A stretch of 64,000 nt of DNA, taken from an uncultured Eubacteriales bacterium (GTDB lineage Bacteria > Bacillota > Clostridia > Oscillospirales > Oscillospiraceae). The notes beneath the pieces were generated by a model. It did no database searches, had not been told where the DNA came from, and saw only the letters and a list, made by a program, of their open reading frames with translations. The translations under genes and the position numbers were made by a program. How positions within the stretch are numbered: the first letter of the stretch is position 1; each line of letters starts with the position of its first letter. Of the stretch, positions 33,637 through 41,197 are shown one piece after another. Location: the NCBI GenBank assembly GCA_900317375.1, contig ONGJ01000001.1, positions 1 to 64,000 of the forward strand, written 5' to 3'.

Positions 33637-34655
33637 CGGATATCCTGTCTCTGACTCCGGAAGAACTGAAGGAACAGATCGTCTCTCTCGGCCAGCCGGC
33701 CTTTCGCGCAAAACAGATCAGCAGCTGGCTGAAAGCGGGTGTACGCGACTTCTCCCAGATGAGCAATCTCCCGAAAGAGCTGCGCGAAACGCTGGCACAG
33801 CAGTTCAGCCTGACAGCGCCCGTGCTCCTCAGGGCACAGACTTCCGCACTGGACGGAACAGGAAAATTCCTGTGGGGCCTTCAGGACGGCAACTGTGTCG
33901 AGACGGTTCTGATGCGTTATCGCTACGGCAATTCCGTCTGCATCTCCAGCCAGGTCGGCTGCCGACAGGGCTGCGCTTTCTGCGCCTCAACGATCGGGGG
34001 GCTGATCCGCTCGCTGACGGCGGGTGAAATGCTGGATGAGGTGCTGTTCACAGAACTGGAAAACAATGTCAAAATCTCGAATATCGTGCTGATGGGTATC
34101 GGAGAGCCGCTGGATAATCTGGATAATGTGATCCGCTTCCTGCGTCTGGTCAGCCACCCGGAAGGCAGAAATCTCAGCCTGCGCCACATTACGGCATCGA
34201 CCTGCGGCCTGCCCGAGGGAATCCGGCGTCTTGCCGAGGAGGAACTTCCGATCACGCTGTCGGTGTCCCTGCATGCGCCGGACGATGAGACCCGCTCCCG
34301 GATCATGCCTTCCAACTGCGGGATAACGCTCCTGACGGAGGTCTGCAGAGAATATGTCAAAAGGACCGGCCGACGCCTGTCCTTCGAATATGCGATGATC
34401 GCCGGTGTCAACGATTCGGACCGACAGGCTGAGCAGCTGGCCCGGCTTGCCGGATTGCTCGGGGCACATGTGAATCTGATCCCGCTGAACTATGTGGCTG
34501 AAAGAGGGCTGACACCGTCTTCCCCTTCGGTGATCCGGCATTTTCAGACGATGCTGGAGGAAAAAAACGTCAATGTAACGGTCAGACGCAGCCTTGGCGG
34601 CGATATCGATGCCTCCTGCGGCCAGCTCCGCCGCAATCATATGAAAAATCATTAA
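33633..34655 (+). CDS. rlmN: Dual-specificity 23S rRNA A2503/tRNA A37 methyltransferase
   Basis: A 340-residue radical-SAM methyltransferase. The cluster-binding motif is CRQGCAFCAS, and the methyl-carrying Cys pair includes the C-terminal GGDIDASCGQL. LMGIGEPLDNLDNVIRFL and LSVSLHAPDDETRSRIMP are typical RlmN blocks. It overlaps rsmB by four bases. Confidence 0.96.
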   Translation: MTDILSLTPEELKEQIVSLGQPAFRAKQISSWLKAGVRDFSQMSNLPKELRETLAQQFSLTAPVLLRAQTSALDGTGKFLWGLQDGNCVETVLMRYRYGNSVCISSQVGCRQGCAFCASTIGGLIRSLTAGEMLDEVLFTELENNVKISNIVLMGIGEPLDNLDNVIRFLRLVSHPEGRNLSLRHITASTCGLPEGIRRLAEEELPITLSVSLHAPDDETRSRIMPSNCGITLLTEVCREYVKRTGRRLSFEYAMIAGVNDSDRQAEQLARLAGLLGAHVNLIPLNYVAERGLTPSSPSVIRHFQTMLEEKNVNVTVRRSLGGDIDASCGQLRRNHMKNH

Positions 34656-34685
34656 GCCTCAAATGACCATGTAAGAGGATCGGAC

Positions 34686-35426
34686 ATGAACTGTTTCGGC
34701 TTGACAGACCCGGGAAAAACAAGAACGGAAAACCAGGACAGCTTTCTGATTGAAAACTGTGAGAAAGCGTCCTGCGTCATTCTTGCGCTCTGCGACGGCA
34801 TGGGCGGTGCAAATGCGGGCGGTCTGGCCAGTCAGCTTTCGTGCAAGGCTTTCGTAAACTATGTGTACAACCATCTGACGAATTATTCTAACCGACCGAG
34901 CGACTATCCGCGCATTATGCGTGAGGCCTGCGAGGAGGCAAACGGCGTTGCCTTTGCCTATTCCCAGTTCGGCGACAACCTGACCGGCATGGGCACCACC
35001 ATGGTTGCGGCTATCATGCGCCGCAACGGCAGCGGCTATGTCCTGAATGTCGGCGACAGCCGGGCCTATTTCCTCCACCGGCGGGTGCTCCGGCAGATCT
35101 CCAAAGATCACTCGCTCGTTGAAGAATTGCTGGATGCGGGGATTATCACCCCGGACCAGGCTGTCCACCATCCCCAGAAAAACGTGATCACCCGTGCGCT
35201 GGGTTCTGAAAGCCTGGTGGAAGCAGACATCTTTCCGGTCAGCCTTACACCCGGTGACTCGCTGCTGCTGTGCTCGGACGGCCTTTCAAACATCGTTCCG
35301 GAAGAGGAGATCACGGCTGTGCTTGTCGATTCCGCGGATGCAGAATCTGCGTGCAGGGATCTGCTGGATCTTGCACTGTCGCGCGGTGCGCCGGACAATG
35401 TGTCAATGATCGTATGGAAACGTTAG
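34686..35426 (+). CDS. PP2C-type protein phosphatase (Stp/PrpC)
   Basis: A 246-residue Mn-dependent Ser/Thr phosphatase. Motifs are TDPGKTRTENQDSF, LCDGMGGANAGGLAS, LNVGDSRAYFL, DHSLVEELLDAGIIT, and LLLCSDGLSNIV with DNVSMIVWK at the end, which provide the metal-binding Asp residues. It reverses phosphorylation by the PrkC kinase encoded next. GAGGA lies 8 bases before ATG 34686. The kinase gene overlaps its end. Confidence 0.94.
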   Translation: MNCFGLTDPGKTRTENQDSFLIENCEKASCVILALCDGMGGANAGGLASQLSCKAFVNYVYNHLTNYSNRPSDYPRIMREACEEANGVAFAYSQFGDNLTGMGTTMVAAIMRRNGSGYVLNVGDSRAYFLHRRVLRQISKDHSLVEELLDAGIITPDQAVHHPQKNVITRALGSESLVEADIFPVSLTPGDSLLLCSDGLSNIVPEEEITAVLVDSADAESACRDLLDLALSRGAPDNVSMIVWKR

Positions 35427-37102
35427 AACAGGAAATGAAAAAGTGGCTCGGCCAGACCCTGGACGAGCGATATGTGATTCAATCACTGGTCGGCGCAGGC
35501 GGCATGGCCTGGGTCTACAAGGCAACGGATTTACGCCTCAACCGCAGCGTAGCTGTCAAAATCATGCGGGAGGATGCAGCGCAGGATGAAAGCATCCGCA
35601 GCCGTTTCTGTGCCGAGTCGCATGCGGTTGCCATGCTGTCTCACCCGAATATCGTAGCTGTCTATGACGTCAGCCACAGCGATTCGCTTGAATACATCGT
35701 TATGGAGCTGGTTGACGGCGTCACACTTCTTCAGTATATGGAGAAAAAGGGCCAGCTTCCCTGGAACGAAGCGCTGCACTTCAGCCGCCAGATTGCCCGT
35801 GCTCTTTCGCATGCACACAGCCGCGGCATTATTCACCGTGATATCAAACCGCACAACATCATGCTGCTTCGTGACGGTACGATCAAGGTGGCCGATTTCG
35901 GCATTGCAGCGCTGGGAAATGAGCTTTACGAGAGCAACGGCGAGGCTGTCGGATCAATCCATTATATTGCGCCTGAGCAGGCGAGAGGCGAATATCCCGA
36001 TCCACGGAGCGACATCTATTCTCTGGGTGTTGTGATGTTCGAGATGTTTACCGGACGCAAGCCCTATCTTGGCAGCAGCATTCAGGAGATTGCGGTAAAA
36101 CACATGAACGCCGATCCGCCTTCCATGGTCGGATTGAATCCCTCCCTCCCGCCAGAACTTGAGCGCATCACCCTGAAAGCCATGTGCGCCGACCGGAGCC
36201 GCCGCTATCAGACGGCCGACGAACTGACAGAGGATATCGATGCCTTCCTGGAGGATCGGGAGAGCGTATCACCGGAGGAGATCGATGTGCCGGACCCGGG
36301 AAATGACCCCGAGGTAAAGGCACGCGTGAAAAAAAGGAGGCAGTTCCTGCGGCAGAACGCCGGGATGACTGGATGGCTGTTCGGCAGCTTTCTGGTGCTT
36401 CTTTCGGCGCTGGCCATTGGGAGCTTCCTCTGGAATTTCTGGCTGAAAGACCTGTTTACGCCGGCTGTGCGCGTAACCCTTCCGGATTTTGTCGGGCAGG
36501 ACTACAGTACCATTGCTGCAGACCCGGGATATCAGTCAACCTACGCCTTTCATGTAATCTATCTGGTAGATCCGGAACATGCTCCCGGCACCATCCTGTC
36601 TCAGTCTCCCAATCCGGGCAGGAGCATCATGATAACGCCGGGAGGCGTGGAGGTGAATCTGTCCGTCAGCATCGGAGATACCGTAGCGACCGTCCCGGAC
36701 GTCAGCAATATGGACTACCGTGCGGCAACCGCCGTGCTGAGGCAGGTGGGACTCTATATTGAAGTGATTAACAACTATTCCGAGGCAATTGAGCGGGACC
36801 GCGTCATTCGTACAGATCCGGATGCCGGTCTGGAGGTTACCACCGGGTCACTCATCTACGTCTATGTCAGCTGCGGAACGGCGATAAGAAGTCTGCCGGT
36901 ACCCAACCTGATCGGTCTGTCCGAGGAGGCCGCCATCTCGCAGATCGAAGCCAACGGGTTCAGCTATGGCTGGAGTCAGCGTGAGCATTCTGATCTGATG
37001 GCGGGAACGGTTATCGGCCAAAGCGTCGAGGCTTTTTCTTCAGCGGAGGAGCACAGTATGATCTATCTGACGGTTTCTGACGGTCCGGAGGAGCCTTCAT
37101 GA
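35414..37102 (+). CDS. prkC: PASTA-domain Ser/Thr kinase
   Basis: A 562-residue membrane kinase sensing muropeptides or lipid II. The kinase domain (about 15-280) shows VGAGGMAWVYKA, AVKIM, the HRDIKPHNIML loop and VADFGIAALG. One membrane helix (about 322-342) leads to three extracellular PASTA domains (VTLPDFVGQDYS, ATVPDVSNMDYRAA, LPVPNLIGLSEEAA). ATG 35414 overlaps the phosphatase gene; ATG 35435 is an alternative. The stop overlaps rsgA. The phosphatase-kinase-rsgA order is standard. Confidence 0.94.
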   Translation: METLEQEMKKWLGQTLDERYVIQSLVGAGGMAWVYKATDLRLNRSVAVKIMREDAAQDESIRSRFCAESHAVAMLSHPNIVAVYDVSHSDSLEYIVMELVDGVTLLQYMEKKGQLPWNEALHFSRQIARALSHAHSRGIIHRDIKPHNIMLLRDGTIKVADFGIAALGNELYESNGEAVGSIHYIAPEQARGEYPDPRSDIYSLGVVMFEMFTGRKPYLGSSIQEIAVKHMNADPPSMVGLNPSLPPELERITLKAMCADRSRRYQTADELTEDIDAFLEDRESVSPEEIDVPDPGNDPEVKARVKKRRQFLRQNAGMTGWLFGSFLVLLSALAIGSFLWNFWLKDLFTPAVRVTLPDFVGQDYSTIAADPGYQSTYAFHVIYLVDPEHAPGTILSQSPNPGRSIMITPGGVEVNLSVSIGDTVATVPDVSNMDYRAATAVLRQVGLYIEVINNYSEAIERDRVIRTDPDAGLEVTTGSLIYVYVSCGTAIRSLPVPNLIGLSEEAAISQIEANGFSYGWSQREHSDLMAGTVIGQSVEAFSSAEEHSMIYLTVSDGPEEPS

Positions 37103-37980
37103 GCGAAAATGACGGTCTCCTGATCAGCGCTATCAGCAGTTTTTATCAGGTGTGGACAGGAGAAAAGATGGTCCTCTGCAGGGCTCGGGGGAAACTGCGC
37201 CTGAACGGAACAGAGCCGGTACCCGGTGATCAGGTGTTCTGGGAATGGGACAGGGATCACCCTGGGAACGGTATTCTGACGGCGATTGCCGAACGCCGGA
37301 ATCTCTTCATCCGACCAAACCTTGCAAACATCAGCCGTATCGTTTTTGTGGCTTCCGCGGCACGACCGGAGACCGATCCGTTTCTGGTAGACTGCATGAG
37401 TGTGGTTGCCCGTGAGAATGCCTGCGATTTCATGCTATGTGTGAACAAGACGGATCTGAACGATGGTCAGGAACTCCTTGCTGCGTTCAAGAACTGCAGT
37501 TTTCCCGTCTGCTGCGTAAGTGCACTGACAGGCGAGGGGATTGAAGCACTGAAGGGCATCCTCATGGGAGGCATTTCCGTCTTTACAGGCAATTCCGGTG
37601 TCGGAAAATCCAGTCTGCTGAATGCTCTTGTGCCTGAACTGAAGCAGGAAACCGGCGAGCTCAGCGAAAAACACGGCCGCGGAAAGCATACAACGCGTCA
37701 TACCAGACTCTTTCCTTTCCCTGACGGAGGGTGGGTTGCGGATACTCCCGGTTTTGCAGCACTTGAGATCCGTCAGCTGTCAAAGCTTTCCTGTGAAGAG
37801 CTGGCTCTGCATTTTCCCGAGTTTCCGGTGGGTGCGTGCCGCTTTCCTGACTGCAGACATGACAAAGAGCCTGACTGTGCAGTAAAAAACGAGGTTGAGA
37901 AGGGAAGAATATCCGCAAGCAGATATCAATCCTATCTCAGAATGTACCGCGAGTTAAAAAATCCAGCCAGGCAAAAATAA
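37099..37980 (+). CDS. rsgA: Ribosome small subunit GTPase RsgA
   Basis: A 293-residue circularly permuted GTPase maturing 30S subunits. An OB-fold (about 15-70) precedes G4 (CVNKTDL), G1 (FTGNSGVGKSSLLNAL) and G3 (VADTPGFAAL). The C-terminal zinc motif is GACRFPDCRHDKEPDC. ATG 37099 overlaps the kinase stop. This closes the long housekeeping operon. Confidence 0.95.
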   Translation: MSENDGLLISAISSFYQVWTGEKMVLCRARGKLRLNGTEPVPGDQVFWEWDRDHPGNGILTAIAERRNLFIRPNLANISRIVFVASAARPETDPFLVDCMSVVARENACDFMLCVNKTDLNDGQELLAAFKNCSFPVCCVSALTGEGIEALKGILMGGISVFTGNSGVGKSSLLNALVPELKQETGELSEKHGRGKHTTRHTRLFPFPDGGWVADTPGFAALEIRQLSKLSCEELALHFPEFPVGACRFPDCRHDKEPDCAVKNEVEKGRISASRYQSYLRMYRELKNPARQK

Positions 37981-38053
37981 AACTCTCCCGGAATGCATAT
38001 GGAGAGAAGAAAAATCCATCCAGTTATAAAAACCCGAAAGGAGTAAATGAATA

Positions 38054-38794
38054 ATGTCCGGACATTCCAAATGGCATAACATCCAGAAAACAAAAGGTGC
38101 TGCAGACGCCAAGCGTGCGCAGACCTTTACCAAGATCGCACGCGAGATGATCGTTGCGGTTAAGGAGGGCGGGGGCGGCGATCCACGCTCGAATTCCCGA
38201 CTGGCTGCCGTAATTGCCAAGGCAAAAGCAGCCAATATGCCGAATGACAATATCAAGCGTACGATTGACAAGGCGATCGGTTCAGGAAATACCGAAAACT
38301 ACGAAAAAATCGTATATGAAGGCTACGGCCCTTCGGGTGTGGCGGTCATTGTCGAGACCATGACTGACAACCGCAACCGCACTGCCGGCGAAATGCGGCA
38401 CTATTTCGACAAATACGGCGGCAATATGGGACCTGCAAACTGTGTTTCCTGGTCCTTTGACAAGAAGGGCGTCATCGTCATTGACAATGAAGATGAAGAA
38501 CTTGATGAGGACACCGTCATGATGGATGCCCTGGATGCAGGGGCTGCTGACTTTGAAGCTGACGGAGAAGTCATGACTGTCTATACCGGGGTGGATGATG
38601 TCGCCGGAGTGGCGGACGCCTTGACGGAAAAGGGATATAAACTGCTCTCGGCGCAGGTGGAGATGCTGCCGCAGAACGGAACCGTCAAACTCACCAATGA
38701 GGAGGACATCAAGAACATGCAGAAGCTGCTGGACATGTTCGAGGACAACGACGATGTCCAGAACGTCTGGCACAATTGGGAAGACGCGGAATAA
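38054..38794 (+). CDS. YebC/PmpR-family protein
   Basis: A 246-residue protein starting MSGHSKWHNIQKTKGAADAK, the family signature, with the later NMPNDNIKRTIDKAIG and GPSGVAVIVETMTDNRNRT blocks. YebC-like proteins bind DNA as regulators or, in recent work, help ribosomes through difficult peptide stretches; which applies here is not visible. AAAGGAG lies about 12 bases upstream, a long spacing. Confidence 0.93.
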   Translation: MSGHSKWHNIQKTKGAADAKRAQTFTKIAREMIVAVKEGGGGDPRSNSRLAAVIAKAKAANMPNDNIKRTIDKAIGSGNTENYEKIVYEGYGPSGVAVIVETMTDNRNRTAGEMRHYFDKYGGNMGPANCVSWSFDKKGVIVIDNEDEELDEDTVMMDALDAGAADFEADGEVMTVYTGVDDVAGVADALTEKGYKLLSAQVEMLPQNGTVKLTNEEDIKNMQKLLDMFEDNDDVQNVWHNWEDAE

Positions 38795-38894
38795 GGGACT
38801 AAAGAGCATCCTTCTGACGTTTTTCCATTGGCACGGTAGCAGCATCAAGAGAAAGCTGTCTGCAGCCTGTGACTGTTCTGTGACGTTCTGTGCT

Positions 38895-38900
38895 TATAAT
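38895..38900 (+). promoter_or_regulatory. Likely -10 box of the LysM peptide gene
   Basis: TATAAT at 38895-38900 lies 53 bases before the LysM gene. No convincing -35 box is found at 16-18 bases, so the promoter is only partly supported. Confidence 0.45.
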
Positions 38901-38953
38901 GAAACCAAAAGATCCGGGTGAAGATACCGAAATCAGAAAAGGAGGAAGATCAA

Positions 38954-39217
38954 ATGTCAGAAGAAGTGAAAGTCCAGGATCAGGAAATGGAAAAGGTTAC
39001 CGGCGGAGAGGGAGATTATCGCCAGTATGCCAAAGGCTCATATGTTGACTGCGGAGACTATATCGTATATTCGGTTGCACCGGGAGATGCCCTTTCAGGA
39101 ATTGCGATCCGTTTTGGCGTCAGCATGGCAGACATTCAGCAATGGAATGATATCCCGAACCCGGATGTCATCTATGTCGGCCAGCAGCTTGTCATCTACC
39201 CGCAGTACTTCGGATGA
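38954..39217 (+). CDS. LysM peptide with double-glycine leader
   Basis: An 87-residue protein. The first 20 residues, MSEEVKVQDQEMEKVTGGEG, look like the leader of bacteriocin precursors, in which an acidic helix ends in a Gly-Gly cleavage site (here after TGG). After it comes one LysM domain (about 34-84): YIVYSVAPGDALSGIAIRFG, SMADIQQWNDI, NPDVIYVGQQLVIYP. LysM binds peptidoglycan or chitin. No normal signal peptide is present, so export by a peptidase-containing ABC transporter is inferred; none is encoded nearby. GGAGG precedes ATG 38954. The gene is monocistronic and followed by a terminator. Confidence 0.8.
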   Translation: MSEEVKVQDQEMEKVTGGEGDYRQYAKGSYVDCGDYIVYSVAPGDALSGIAIRFGVSMADIQQWNDIPNPDVIYVGQQLVIYPQYFG

Positions 39218-39235
39218 GCTCTACACGTTAACCGG

Positions 39236-39273
39236 AAAGGTCAGTCCTGAGAACAATCAGGGCTGACCTTTTT
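39236..39273 (+). terminator. Terminator after the LysM peptide gene
   Basis: A 15-base-pair stem with one mismatch (AAAGGTCAG-CCTGA/TCAGG-CTGACCTTT), loop GAACAA, then a T-run. Confidence 0.9.
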
Positions 39274-39307
39274 CAATACAGAAAATTCCATATTTACAGG
39301 AATCCTC

Positions 39308-39336
39308 TTGAGATTTATGATTTTTTTGTTTATACT
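39308..39336 (+). promoter_or_regulatory. Promoter of the cyclic-nucleotide-binding protein gene
   Basis: TTGAGA (39308-39313), a 17-base spacer and TATACT (39331-39336), 78 bases before ATG 39414. Confidence 0.7.
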
Positions 39337-39413
39337 GAAAATGTAGCCAATGCAGCAGACTACGCCTGTGTTACCCGCCCGGGTACAGATGACTCAAGAA
39401 GAGAGGTATACGA

Positions 39414-39896
39414 ATGGATAGTATGATGTTTAAACGCGGAGACGTTGTTGTCCGTCAGGGCGCACGTGAAAACTGGATGTATCAGATCCTTTCCGGATCA
39501 ATCGGGATCTATAAGGATTACGGATCGGCCGGCGAGAGAAAGCTTGCTGAGCTGGGAGTCGGAGATTTCTTCGGTGAGATGGAACTTATAGAGGACACGC
39601 CGAGATCTGCTTCGGGAGTAGTGATTTCAGAGGAAGCAGAGCTGAGACAGTATTCCGAAGACAACTATCTGGACCTTATCGAGAAAAACCCTGTTCAGGT
39701 ATATCTCATCATGAAGCAGCTGACCGAGCGGCTGCGGAAAACAACGCATGACTTTATGGAAGCCTGCAAGACCATACACGGAGTGCTGAAAACTGCGAGC
39801 AGTCATGAGGAGCCGAGCCGGGAGCTCCTGGAGAACGTCAGGAAGTTCAGCGGCATCTATCAGGAAATCTCCGGGGAAAAGGGCGGAAAAGAATAA
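39414..39896 (+). CDS. Cyclic-nucleotide-binding (Crp-like) domain protein without HTH
   Basis: A 160-residue protein. Residues 5-105 form a cNMP-binding beta roll: FKRGDVVVRQGARENWMYQI, LSGSIGIYKDYG, LGVGDFFGEMELIEDTPRSA; the last matches the phosphate-binding cassette, with Arg-Ser-Ala. A helical region follows, but no helix-turn-helix, so it is not a complete Crp/Fnr regulator. It may sense a nucleotide and act on a partner. GAGAGG precedes ATG 39414. Its stop overlaps the next start (TAATG). Confidence 0.8.
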   Translation: MDSMMFKRGDVVVRQGARENWMYQILSGSIGIYKDYGSAGERKLAELGVGDFFGEMELIEDTPRSASGVVISEEAELRQYSEDNYLDLIEKNPVQVYLIMKQLTERLRKTTHDFMEACKTIHGVLKTASSHEEPSRELLENVRKFSGIYQEISGEKGGKE

Positions 39897-40255
39897 TGTG
39901 GAAGAGGTACCTCGTTGAGTTTGGCACCGGCGTGGATCTGCACGGCATGGATGTCATGGAAGCGGCAAGACGTGCCGTCAGGGATGCGGTTTCGCACTGC
40001 TGCATGTGCGGCCTGGTTGATCTGCTGGGCATCTCCGATCTGAACGCCGGCATGCGTGTCAGCCTGAAAATCGCAGCACCGGACCCGGATGCTATTGATC
40101 CAGAAGAACTGAAAAAACAGCTCATTGCGGATACGGTGGACATAGAAGTTGTTCCGGGCGGAATGCTGCTGAACGGACTCCATATTGACGATTTCGGCAA
40201 CGGAGATCAAATCGTGATCGTTAATGCCGGAATCACAGTCTACGTGAAAGGGTGA
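39896..40255 (+). CDS. Lin0512-family conserved protein
   Basis: A 119-residue protein matching the Lin0512 family: KRYLVEFGTGVDLHGMDVME, AARRAVRDAVSHCCMCGL and a C-terminal HIDDFGNGDQIVIVNAGI. The family function is unknown. It is coupled by a one-base overlap to the cyclic-nucleotide-binding gene, suggesting they work together. Confidence 0.8.
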   Translation: MWKRYLVEFGTGVDLHGMDVMEAARRAVRDAVSHCCMCGLVDLLGISDLNAGMRVSLKIAAPDPDAIDPEELKKQLIADTVDIEVVPGGMLLNGLHIDDFGNGDQIVIVNAGITVYVKG

Positions 40256-40321
40256 AGCAGCAGCCGGATATAAGCAGCGGAAAGCATCCGTTCAAGACGT
40301 AAAGGACTGATTCTGAGAGAC

Positions 40322-41077
40322 ATGTACAGGCTTGATCAAAACAAAGCGGCAGAGACGTTTCGGAAGTATACGGAAGCGTATAATCCTGCTGACCCGAAAA
40401 TCAAACTGAAAATCAACCATACCTATCGCGTGGCAGGGATATGTGCAAAGATAGCGGCCTCAATCAACGAAGAAAGGAACCTGGCCTGGCTCTGCGGACT
40501 GCTTCATGATATCGGCCGATTTGAGCAGGTAAAGCGCTATCATACCTTTGTGGATGCGGAGTCGATCGATCACGCTGAGCTTTCCCATGCACTGCTGTTT
40601 TCTGAGGGGCTGCTCGAAGCATTTGCTCCGGATCTTTCATCTGCCGATAAAGGAATCCTTGAGAAGGCTGTAGCGTATCACAGCCTGTATCGTCTTCCGG
40701 CAGACCTGACCGAAAAAGAACTGACCTATTGCCAGATCCTGCGCGATGCGGATAAGATCGATATCTTTCGGGTGAACTGCGACACACCGCCGGAGGAAAT
40801 CTATAATGTAAGCACAGAAGCACTCAAGACGGCGGCGGTCTCAGACGCTGTGAGGCAGTGTTTTCTGAATCGCACGGCTGTCCGTCGGGATCTGCGCAAA
40901 ACGGCAATCGACTTTCTTGTAGGACACATCTGTCTGGTTTTTGAACTGGTCTATCCAATCAGCAGGCAGATTGCAAAGGAACAGGGGTTCGCAGAGAAAT
41001 TGCTGTCCTTTCAGTCTGAAAATCGAGAGACTGCAGCCTGGTTTGCATACATGCGAAAGCATATCTGGGACGAATGA
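40322..41077 (+). CDS. HD-domain phosphohydrolase
   Basis: A 251-residue protein with the HD-superfamily metal site: INHTYRVAGICAKIA (His), LAWLCGLLHDIGRFEQ (His-Asp) and later LRDADKIDIFR (Asp). Proteins of this group hydrolyse phosphate from nucleotides or act as phosphodiesterases; the substrate cannot be predicted. GAGAG lies just before ATG 40322. It lies 66 bases after the Lin0512 gene and may belong to the same transcript. Confidence 0.85.
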   Translation: MYRLDQNKAAETFRKYTEAYNPADPKIKLKINHTYRVAGICAKIAASINEERNLAWLCGLLHDIGRFEQVKRYHTFVDAESIDHAELSHALLFSEGLLEAFAPDLSSADKGILEKAVAYHSLYRLPADLTEKELTYCQILRDADKIDIFRVNCDTPPEEIYNVSTEALKTAAVSDAVRQCFLNRTAVRRDLRKTAIDFLVGHICLVFELVYPISRQIAKEQGFAEKLLSFQSENRETAAWFAYMRKHIWDE

Positions 41078-41197
41078 AACCTTGTGAAGATGCGGAAAAA
41101 CACCGTTCGCTTTGTCAAAGAAGGCGGAGCGGACGCCGTCAAGCCGGAAGGCGGAGATGTATGGCAGACCTGCCGAAAAGGGAGAGGGAGTAAGCAC

